Source: Amoebophrya sp. A120 (Eukaryota; Sar; Dinophyceae; Syndiniales; Amoebophryaceae). From it: DNA of 64,000 nucleotides. The translations under genes were made by a program, and so were the position numbers. The stretch is from NCBI GenBank assembly GCA_905178155.1, contig CAJINV010000005.1, positions 501,319 through 565,318 of the forward strand, given 5' to 3'. Numbering within the stretch: position 1 is the first letter of the stretch; each line of letters starts with the position of its first letter. Under the pieces are notes generated by a model. The model saw only the letters and a list, made by a program, of their open reading frames with translations. It was not told the origin of the DNA and ran no database searches. Shown here one piece after another: positions 11,896 to 22,500 of the stretch.

Positions 11896-12647
11896 TTAGG
11901 GCGAAATAAGGCCACGGAGATTTTCGAATGTTGTCGTGGCGGCCGGATCCTCTTGAAATCTAAAGTGGAGTAGTTCCAAGTACTCTTTCAGCTCTTTATG
12001 ATCATCTTCCACATCTTCTCCAGATTGCAGTTTCATGTAGCTTCTAAACAATGCTTGTGCAAGTAGCTCGCCATACAGAAGCCGATAGACAATCCGTCAT
12101 TACAAAAGGTGTTCGAACACTACACATCGCTGCGGCCGCGGCTGGGTGGACGGCGCACACGCCTGCCTGCAGCCGAGATGCTTACTTACTATCACGATCA
12201 CCTCTGTCACTGTCACATATGGCATGGACATGTGCACCAGGTTTGGGATTCTTTGTTGCATATCGATGTTTTTCATGCTTGTTCTCGCAGTCGTCGTCGC
12301 GAGGTCGTTTGCTACCCGACTCTTCAGCAACAGGAGATGTTGAGAACTGTATCCTGCGTAAAATCGTGGTAACCACAGCCGAGTTGACATGATTCTCATC
12401 GTGTTTCGAAGTCTAATGAGGAGGTTGGGAACTACAAAGCCGATTCGTTGTGACGTGGCTGCAATAGCTGACCACGAGGACCATCTATACCGAAAGTTGT
12501 CATGCAAGACTAGTACCAGGCCTCCTTCTGCTTGAACTTGACTTGTGTAAATAGCGAACTTTGTCCCAACGTCTTGACTTTATAGCGTCTTGGGGAGGTT
12601 GTAGTTTTTACACAGGATACACTGTTGTAGAGGTTCTTTTTCAACAT
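11896..12647 (-). CDS. Small unknown protein, about 117 aa
   Basis: Exons 12647-12620, 12344-12190 and 12066-11896. The first join removes an introner; the second is a GT-AG intron with a strong GTAAGT donor. The total is 118 codons including stop. The protein starts MLKKNLYNS and ends FENLRGLISP. Its C-terminal half is helical and charged (EDDHKELKEYLELLHFRF), and a hydrophobic stretch follows MPYVTVTE. No family recognised. The same frame is open upstream to about 12756 (RQLRQPIRRYLGRQ). If the introner at 12762-12910 were spliced at its internal GT-AG instead of by the duplication rule, this gene would fuse to the next one upstream. Whether there are one or two genes is unresolved. Confidence 0.5.
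12350..12619. mobile_element. Introner, family H
   Basis: 270-bp core with ends TATCCTGCGTAAAATCG and GTTTTTACACAGGATA. Flanking 5-mers AACTG and CACTG differ by one base. Splicing at the GT-AG inside the ends would leave an in-frame stop, so the duplication rule is needed here. Confidence 0.75.
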
Positions 12648-12684
12648 CTTCGTGTCGTGGCCAACCGCGTATTGATCAGGTAGA

Positions 12685-13445
12685 TCACCGGACCTTCTCA
12701 ATCCCTGCGACGACGAGACTTGCCTTCCCAGATATCGGCGTATTGGCTGTCTCAGCTGCCGTATGAACTGCAAAAGTATCGCACTCGTATAAATGCATTA
12801 CAAATTTACGCAGCATGAGAAATTAAATTTGTCATGCGGATTTGCCTTAAGACAAAGATTTGTAATGCAAGACTTGCATTTATACGAATACGATACTTTT
12901 GCACAGGATATGCCGCCCGGATCCCCGCTCCGATCAAAACTCCGGTCCCGGGCCAGGGTATCCTGTGCAAAAGTATCGTACTCCTAGTAATTGCAATCAT
13001 GCATTACAAATTTTTATCTCAAGGCAAATCCGCATGACAAATCTTATTTTTCATGCTGAGGGAATTTGTCATGAATTTCTACGAGTACGATACTTTTGCA
13101 CAGGATACAGGGTTTGATCCGGCAAAAGTAAGGCAAGATAAAACTGGCGCAGATGTTGAGAATCGTACATCCGAGCTTCACCCCGGTACAGGCAATCCCA
13201 ACCGTGGCGCAAGTGGTCCCCTCTGCACAGCAGGCAGCGCAACAGGCGCCTCCGCCAGTGGAAGCCGCACAGCATCCGGGAATTGCACAGGATTCACAGG
13301 ATGCAGCACAACACACGACAAAACAAGGACACAATACGGCCCCCTCCGTCAGCGTGATGATCAGGAACGTAATAGTGAAAATGCCGAGGCCTATACTCAG
13401 CCATATCCTGTTCAAGAACGCACCCTCCCGACTTGACATGCACAT
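12685..13445 (-). CDS. Cys/Ala-rich membrane protein, about 150 aa
   Basis: The ATG at 13445 gives MCMSSREGAFLNRIW, then a hydrophobic helix (LSIGLGIFTITFLIITL). A remarkable block follows with some 20 Cys in about 75 residues, including CCAASC, GCCAAST and ACCAACCAEG. A second hydrophobic stretch (ILNICASFILPYF) follows. Exons by the 5-bp rule: 13445-13108, 12953-12911, 12756-12685, each join removing a family A introner, and a stop at 12687-12685. The Cys pairs suggest palmitoylation, metal binding or disulfides, but I do not recognise the family. Only about 90 bp separate the start from the stop of the giant gene upstream. The first exon is well supported; the C-terminal 40 residues depend on the splice rule. 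Confidence 0.55.
12762..12910. mobile_element. Introner, family A
   Basis: 149-bp core from TATGAACTGCAAAAG to CTTTTGCACAGGATA. Exact 5-bp flanking duplication TGCCG. This is the one element where the duplication rule and internal GT-AG splicing give different frames downstream. Confidence 0.85.
12959..13107. mobile_element. Introner, family A
   Basis: 149-bp core with perfect outer ends TATCCTGTGCAAAAGTATCG in both orientations. Exact flanking duplication CAGGG. Only 48 bp of exon separates it from the neighbouring family A copy. Confidence 0.9.
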
Positions 13446-13534
13446 TTGTATGCCCCTACTGGTGTCGTGTTTCCCGTGGCCTCCGTGAGAGAGGTACTTT
13501 TTCGTCCGTCACGTTCACTGGTGTCATACTCAAT

Positions 13535-16500
13535 TTATAGGATTATGTGTACCAAGTGGCTCACGGATGCGGAGCCATCCGCTCGCAAATACGACTCATC
13601 TGTATCTTCTTCAGGCGTAAATCCTAAAACTTCTGGATTTGTCTTGGCAAATCATATTTTTATTTTTGTCCTTACCTTGAGACTATGGGGGGTGTAAGTT
13701 TTTACACAGAATAAGCCAGATCTGCCATGGCGGCTTCATCGGCTCGACGACATTTGGTTGCTCAGGTTTCCGTATGCATTTCAATAGTATAATTGCACTG
13801 GAAAACGAAATAAAGAACTTTTCATGACAATTTTTTTCAAGGAAGAACGTCATGCATTTTCAGGTGAAAAAACTGAAACAAACCTGTCATGCACAGACAT
13901 GCAAGAAGATAGGTTTCTGTACGACTCGTACGAGCGCGATCATACTTTTGCATCGAGGATATTCCACCACTTCCACACCAACTGCTTGGCAAATGGAGTT
14001 CTCAAATGTTACATTCTCAACACGAATTCGTAATGCAAGAACGGCAAAAGTGAATGGGGGAAGCTTGCGCCTTCTGCATTACAGATTTGGCACAGATTTA
14101 GATGCCGTTTAGCCCCTTCGGAGATTTGTCATGCGAAGCAGCTTAATGGTGGCGATCTTGGTGGTAGATTTCCATGACAAATCATGTAACAGTTGAGAAT
14201 GCAACATTTGAGAATCCCATATGGCACCACCACCTTTCGGGTGAAAAAGTGATTGAATGTAGGCTGTATGCATTGCAAAAATGTCTGGGAGGTCTGAATG
14301 ATGATCGCAAGTTCATTATACGTGTCTTCCCCGACTCTTAATCCAAAAAGTAGAGCCTCTTGCCTGTCTGTCATGCACAAACACAGTATACCCGGCATTA
14401 ACTTAAACACGAGACGAAACGCATAGGTGCTCAAAATAAACTTGTTATGTTGATTGGCTGCGTAGTGCGTACTATTGCGGTGGGGTGCACCCAGCATTGT
14501 TCAAAAATCATAACTTACTTGGTAGCGTCACAAGTTTCCAGACCCAGACAGGTTTGGAGTGGATAACCGTCGCCCGCTTGGCGGGCCTCGTCCCAATCCC
14601 TTTTAAGACCTTTTTTGCCAGTTTTTGGTTGGTCCTATCCTGTGCAAAAGTATCGCACTCGTAGTAATGGCAGTCATGCATTTTTTTTTAAAGGTACATC
14701 CGCATTTACAAAGTTTATTTCTCATGCTGAGGAAGTCGAAATTTGTAATGCATTTAAACGAGTACGAATACGATACTTTTGCACTGCATAGGTCCTCTAG
14801 AAGTACCATGTACCCCTCCTCCTCTATCCCAAAAAAAAAGTTGGAAGGGCATATTTGTAATGCAAAAATAAATACACAGAAAAATCTGTCATGGGCGGCC
14901 TCATTCATAGCGATAGCATGCTATTTAGGATATGCAATACAAATTTTTTTGTCTATGTATTTTTGCATTACAAATATGACCTGCCAGTTCCTTTCTGTGT
15001 GATATCCTCGTCCCATTCATCCACGCTTTCCACCCACTCCCACTTCTCCCATTTCTTTTCTTTCGGGTTCCACAACCAGCGATATGAGAGTGCACAACTC
15101 GACGTCCTCCCCCTGACTACATAAATGCAGCTTTTGCAAGACATCAAGTTCGTGAACGGTTCTAGTCTTGTTTCGGCTTCCGGAACCTGTCATGCATGCA
15201 GTGCCAAAGGAAAAGGGTGGTGTTCTTGCAAATGAGGCTGAGTGACATAGTTGTGGTTGTGCACTCTCATAAGCCATCTTCGCCCCCGCCACGTTCCTCG
15301 TACCACTGATACATCGTCAGTCTGGGTTGCGCCTTCTTTCTCTCCTTTTTCTTTTTTTTCTCTATCTTTTTTGACGTCGGTTTGGGTTTTTCCTCTGTCG
15401 TGGAAGTGAACAGGGACAGAAACGAAGAAAACGCAGATTCCTCCTCGTTGGACGAGTTTTCTTCTGCGGAGGTGGCGGAATTTTCCCCCGAGCTTGATGT
15501 GTCCTCTTCGTCCAGCATGAAGCTGCCCATGGACTCAGATTCCTTCACTTTCTTGTTGACGTACTTATCCAAGGAAAATAAAACTGTGCTGCGTAGCGCA
15601 AGAACATCTACATTGTTCCGTTCACAGGATGAAGACGATTTTTTTCGCCGTGCATGACTGAAGAAACCAGTCATGCACGGCTGGCACGTGGAAACACATG
15701 TAAAATGAAAGGAGGACTTGAGGACCTCGTGTTGGTTGTCTGGCATGTTAAGCTTATTATAGTGTTGCATGTAGTTTATACACATTTACTATACTGCACT
15801 GAGACAGTTTTGAATTTGATGTCTTGGATAGTACTCGCTCTCGTCGTAGTAGTCGTCCTCTCCGCCCTCCTCGTCCCAGTCTCCCTCGTCCCAATCAGCA
15901 GGTGTAGGCGGGTATGCATGGTGGAAAAAGTATTGTATTGTGCCATTCAAAACTGCATGATGCCACAGTTGTTGATGAAAACACGGAATCTACAATGCTG
16001 ATTGACCTAGACAGTGTATATTTTAATGCACTTGTTTGCATGTATTGAAGTAGATCAATTTGATATACTTTTCGCCAGAGGATAACGACCCCCCGTCCAG
16101 ATCCTCAAATCGCGGTGCTGCACAGGAGCCGTAGTCCGTTCCTTCAATGTCGGTAAAGGCGGTAGTACCAATCGCGGACTTTTTCAGCGTCCCGTCCTTG
16201 TTTTCCTTTGCCTTACCGCGTCTCGCGGCCTCGTGTTTTGTGAAAAACGTCGGTTCCTGCATGGGCGCGACGCTGAGCACCTTGTCCAGCGTCGGGCGGC
16301 CGTTCGGGTCTGCCTTCGCCTCCCTCGCGAGAACGTTTTGCACCGCGAAAAAGGCCGTTCTGGCAATGAAAAGCAGCTCGCTCGCCACGTCCTCCAGAAA
16401 CTTGTCTTTTTGCGCGGAGGCCGCGGCGGTTGCGGCTGGCGTTGGTGCGCTGTTTGTACTTCTCGCTGCTGCCGCTCCTCCTGCGGAATCCTTCTTCGCC

Positions 16501-19500
16501 ACACTGGATGCTGCCGCCGCCGGGGCGGAGGATTCGTTTTCTACGACGCTTTCCCCCAGTCCGAGAAATGTACTGCTGGGTGTTGCCCGGGACATATCAT
16601 CTTCGTCAAATGTGCTGTCCTTTCCATTCTTACTCGTAGCTCCATCTGGCCTCGGATTTTTGGCGTAGTTGCTATTCATGCTGCTTGCTACCTCCAAGCC
16701 GGCTATGTGCAGCTGCACAGTACTTGTTTCTGTCTCCAGCTCCGTATGAGGTTCGTGTTGCCGGTCACGGTCGCCCGCGGCGTTACCACCACCACTCTCG
16801 CTGGCGTAGTTCACATCATCGGGTAGAAGTATCCCTGACACGTTACTACTCGTCGCGCTTATTGTGCCCGTTTCGAGAAAAGAGGACCCGCGGCCCATGT
16901 TGAGATCGTCGCTCGTGATTCCGTGGTTGATACTTGTTGTACTTCGGCTATGCGGAAATGACGGAAGATGACCGCCTGATGTTGCACTTCTCATGTCTAC
17001 TACTTGCAAAGAGTCTCTGCCCCCACCTTCTAGCGCTTCGAGCAGGGTCGTGGTTATCCGCGGCTGGATGGGCTTTATCAGAGTCATGTCCCCTTGTGTC
17101 GAAATCTCGCCCACCTCGATGACTGTAGATGAGGGTGGAGACAAGTTTACGGCAGCAGGACCACGCTCTTGTGAGAATTTTTCTGGTCGTGGTCGTGTAG
17201 CAGGGTCGCGCTCAACTACATTTGCGACATGTTCTATTGGTGACACCTCCTCTTCTTGCAAGAACGAGGAGGCTTTCTTTCCTTTTGTTTTTCCCTCCAG
17301 TTTATCCAGCTTCGCGATCTCCCTCTGCCACCACGCGTCGTCTGCCATCTTGCCCACGGCGCGCAGCAGGTCGAACGTTTGAGCGGAGACTGTGGCGCTC
17401 TCAACTGTTACACTCTCAACTGTTACATGGATTTGAGATGCAAGAATGGGAAAAGTGAAAGGGGGAAGGTTGCACCTGTAGCATTACAAATTCCGCACAG
17501 ATTTAGGAACGTTTTGGCCCTTCGCAAATTTGTCATGCGGAGCAGTTTGATCGTGAGGATTGGATGATGATGGTGTTTTTGCATGACAAATTCATGGATG
17601 TAACAGTTGAGAATGTAACGCTTGAGAGCCCCATAGAGACCACCTCGAAGATTCCGAAATTTGTCGTGCCGGTGGCGTATTCCATCAGCTTCACTGGGTT
17701 TAGCACCAGGCTAAAAAACTTTCGGACGGACTTCGGCCGCTCCAGCGCTTTTCCGGCCTTCGTGTGCTGCGGCACGAGTGCAAAATTGGGTTGTAGGCTA
17801 TGGAGTTCTCAAATGTTACATTCTCAACTGTTACATGAATTTGTAATGCAAGACTGGCAAAGGTGAAAGGAGGAAGATTGCGCCTTTTGCATTACAAGTT
17901 TGGCGCAGATTTAGATGCTGTCTAGCCCTTCCGAAATTTGTCATGCGAAGCAGCTCAATCATCTGCCGGCTTAAGGTGCTTTTGCATGACAAATTCATGT
18001 AACAGTTGAGACTGTCACGTTTGAGAACGCCATATAGGCCGAAGGGCACAATGTGGAACTTGTTCTTGCCGTCCGCCTATCAACTGTAAAAATGTCTGGG
18101 TCTGGAAGAATCTAAACTTGTGATGCTGTCTCTGGATTCGAAAAAGATTTGTATTGCGTGACCAGTAAGAGGAGTAGATTTTGTGCTCCGCGGAGATGGC
18201 ATTTGTCATGTGGAATAGGCATGAGGAAGCGCTCTAAAAATCTGTGATGCTACGGCATGCATCACAGACATCATGAGTCATGGAAAATATGCATGACAAA
18301 TCTAGAAATTTTCCAGACCCAGACATTTTTACAGTCGATACCGCCAGCGCCAGCGGCGGGGCCGCATTCGCTTTATTCGGGTCGGCGCCTTTGCCAAAGT
18401 GCCGGAAATCCTGGTCGATAGCGAGCTTTTGATTCAGAATGGCCGCGAACCCAGATTCTATCAAAGGGGCGATCTTCTTCTTGATCTTCTCGTACTGCTC
18501 GGCCTGGTTGTTTTCATTCATATTGCCCTTGATGTTAAATTCATTTTGATGAAAAATGACGAATGTAACAAATGCAGTTTTATTTCCACCCGGTGAATGA
18601 TAATTAAATAAGAATAACCACGAACAGTACGTGGTAGTTTCAATACCTTGTACTGTGCAGACCCAATCTGCAGCATTTTCAGTTCCCTGTTGAGTAAATG
18701 CTCGCTCAACTTCCGGATCCCCATACTCGCTGTGAACAGCAAATGCAGGACCTCGGGGCTCGGCTGCAGCTTGTAGCTCGCCTGCTTTGCAGGAGGGCTC
18801 TTGTTCTGCAGTTTAAAGACCATCAACTTCTCGGCCCCGCCCTCCCGCGGGTTTTCCACCGTCACGAGCGGCTCGTCCGGCAACACTTGCAGCGCCGTGC
18901 CCAACACTCTCCCCTTGACGCCGCCGTCCATCTTCAGGATCGCGGCCTGCGTGCTGTTTTTGGGTAGGGGGGGTAAGTGTTCCTGCAAGTGGAGGGTGAG
19001 CGTTTCTTTGTCGTCGATGAAGTGCTTCTTCTGGTGCGCCATATTACTGCTCTTCTGCATGTCCCCGAACAAATCGTCTTTCACGCCCACCTATCCTGTG
19101 CAAAAGTATCGTACTCGTATTGCATTCATGCATTACAAGTCTTTTTCTTCAGGTAGATTCGCATTACAGATTTTATTTCTCATGCTAAGGAAATTTGTAA
19201 TGCTGCATTGATACGAATACGATGCTTTTGCAGTTCATACCACCGGCCGGAGTCGGATCTTTTTCGGGTGCTTCGGGTTCGGCCTTGTGTTGTAGACCGG
19301 CTTCTCGACAACTTGGAAAATCCCCCCGGGGTGGCAGGTGTGCTTTGGTTTGTTCTTCTCGTCCATGAGCTGCACGGCGTGGCGAAACGTGATGTACTGG
19401 CCCTCCTCGGGGAGAACGAAGAGTGTCCTATGCAGTGCAAAAGCATTGTATCGCTGCATTCGCACTCGTATAAATGCATTACAAATTTCCTCAGCATGAG

Positions 19501-22500
19501 AAATAAAATTTGTGATGCGGATTCACCTTAAGGAAAAGATTTGTAATGCATGATTGCAGTTACTACGAGTGCGATACTTTTGCACAGGATATGTCCCCGC
19601 CGGGAGCAACACGCTGGAGCCCTTCGGTATGGCGTTCTCAAATTTTACATTCTCAACTTTTACATGATTTGTCATGCAAAAACACTATCGCTCTTCACAC
19701 GATCAAGCCTTCTCTGCATGACAACTTCTCGTCGCGCTAGATAGCATTTTAATCTGCTCCAAACCTGTAATGCAAAAGGCCTAATCTTTTCCCTTTCACT
19801 TTTGCCGTTCTTGCATGACAAATTTCATGTAACAGTTGAGAATGTAACGTTTGAGAACGCCATATTCGGCCACCGTTTCGGGTCCTCCTGGTCCGCAACC
19901 AGCTATCCTGCGCAGAAGTATCGTACTAGTATGAATTGCATTACAAATAATTCGCGCAGCATTACAAATTGAATTTGTAATGGGGTTACAAATTGAATTT
20001 GTAATGCGGATTTACCTTGGCAACTAGATTTGTGATGCAGAAGTGCAATTAGTACGAGTACGATACTTTTGCCATGCATACTAGCATCACCTCCGCAATC
20101 ATGGTTCGCAAGGGGGGGTCGCTCGCCTGCTCCCGCGAAGATTTCGGCTTAGCCTCCGGATCGACCATCTCGACCGAGTACACGTTCACAACTTTCCCGA
20201 ACTTTCCGTGCAACAAAGGCCAATCGCTCAGCGACGGCCACCGGGGCTGCGAGGTGTCCACCCTGCGCTTCTGGTCCCGGTCCACCGCGGCGGAAAACCT
20301 GTCAAACGCGGACTCCTCTTTTTCTTGCTGGTCTTCTTCTTCCGCGGTTGCTGATGCGGTCTTGCCTATTCCGAGCTTTCCCTTAATCGCGTCCGCAATC
20401 CACCTTTTGCCCTTTCTTGTTCTACTCTGGCGTCGCTTGTTTCTCTTTTGCTTGGTGCTTGTTAATATCCTTTCTGTGCTTGTGCTCTCTTCTACCTGTT
20501 CCTTCATCGTGTTCTCCTGCTGCAATTCTTGTTCACGACCTTCGGCAACTTGCTGCTTTGTTGTTTCCAGCCAGGAAGAGGGCAGAGGCGAGGCTCGCCC
20601 CCTGTTGTAGTCCTCGTTTTTGCCACCCCCGGCATCTTCGTCAAAAATATTGTCCTTCTTGCTCGTGTAGTCCTCTACTTCTGCTGTGTGGCGTTCACTT
20701 CTTGTCCCACTCCCGCTGCCCGGCGCATTGTTCTTTTCTTTTAGTACCACTCCAGCCGCTTTGGACGTCGAAGCAGATCCTCGCAGCGAATAGCGCGAGC
20801 GCGGCGCCTTCGGTGCGGCTTCTTTGGTCGTAGTGTCACTTGTAGCTTGATCGTCGCTCCTCTCGGTTTCATCTCTTTGTTCAAAGAAGCTGCTACTGCT
20901 GGCACTACTAGCTTTTCCGCCGTCCTTATGCAAGAAAAAAACTGTGTAGGTGTAACTTTCTTGGAGGAACAGCATCACAAGTTTGCTCTGCATGACAGAG
21001 AAAACCTGTCATGCGTAGCTAGTAAGGGAAAACAAATATGAAAAGAGGACTTCATGGATGTCTGGCATGACAGGTGTAAACCTGTTGCATGTCCTGCATT
21101 ACAGAGTTACACTTACACAGTTTTTTTCTTGCATAATCCTCCTCGTCTTCTCCTAAGGCGCTGTCCAGGTTTTTCTTCGGTTCCTTCGCGACCTCTTTCT
21201 GGACTCCGCTCAGTTCCGTTTCAATTTGGATTTTCTGTTTGTTCCCCGGGAGAAAGGCCGGAACCAGCACCAGTTGCACGTGCTTTCCGAGGTAGTCTCC
21301 GCTCATGAAGGGCATGTACTCCCGGCTGTACAGGCTCTGGACGCCCCCCGTCCGGAAATCCCCGATCCCGGACAACGGCCGCATTAGCGCGGTCGTGGCC
21401 GCCAGCATGTCCGTGTCATTGTTTCGATACGCCTTGTACAGCGTTTTCGTGGCCGTGCGGAAGGACTTCCCGAGAACGAAAGCCGTCCAAGTCAGCAACT
21501 GGACGGCGCGCTCCTGCAGGTCGAGCTTCTGCTCCATGTACTCCCCCTGTAACTGCAGATGTTTCATCTCGGTTTGCAGAACTTCTTGGTTGAGAGTGAA
21601 TTTACTTCGTTCCCGCGATTGCTCTTCTTGTTCTTCTTGGCCTTCTTTAGTTGTTTCTCGACGAAATTGGAGCTGCTGCTGCTGGTGGTTATCCACTCTG
21701 CTTTCTGCTGTATTCAGTCTTCTTGTTTGTCTTGTTTTCATCTCGCGGTGTAGTTCTTCGTGTTTTACTGCCTCTCCTTCTTGGAGAAAGCTGCTCGCGA
21801 CCACGGTGGTATTGTCGAGAGCCAAATTACCTTGACTAGTACCTATCATTCCCGCAACATCATGCCGCGTATCGCTACTATCGCCGCTGTTAAGCGCAGA
21901 CAGCAAGATCTTCTGCAAGTGCTCCATGCCGGTTCCTAAAACGAGGTCGGTCCACATGTCTGCACCAGTTGCCTCATCTTCCGTCTCCTCCTCTTGCAGC
22001 ATAGACGACGGCGCGGAGAATGGTGATGTTGTAGGTGTTGCTGGTGCTATAGCTGCTAGGGTGTAATTCGTTGCTGCCTCAGAATTTGCGGATGCTGGGT
22101 CTTGTTCGTTGTGTTGGACGTTCTTCGTATTGTGCTGCTGTTCCCGAACCCGAAGATCGTCGGCTTCCTTTGTGCCGGTAGTTGTTCCCATGCTAAAGAA
22201 ACTTGACGCAAGGTCGGAAAAAACACTACCAATTGATGTTCCTCGGCCGGAAAAGAGCGTAGAATACCCTGGATCCTCATGATCGCCGTCTGCATCTTTA
22301 GCACCGCCAGAGGGAGTAACAGTTCCTTCTAAAGCGGAAAAGCTGTTTCTTGCCTCCGCTTTTTGTAGAAGTTCCTGCACCGCCGCGGCCGCGCTTTTTT
22401 CTTGCGCTTCCAGCATTACCTCCCGTTGCGCTAGCAGCTCCGTGGCCGCCCGTGCGTGCGACGCGGTGGCGTGCTCCTCGTGCTGCATGACCTGCAGATG

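Noticed and set aside
15659-15785. N-terminal part of the minus-strand ORF starting MCINYMQHYNK
   Set aside because: It lies inside a family E introner with an exact GTACT duplication; the real coding sequence enters at 15560.
20074-20610. Plus-strand ORF of 178 codons
   Set aside because: Antisense shadow of the giant gene; no independent support.
20936-20993. Apparent start MQSKLVMLFLQE of a minus-strand ORF
   Set aside because: Inside the family E introner 20927-21135; the upstream exon joins in frame instead.
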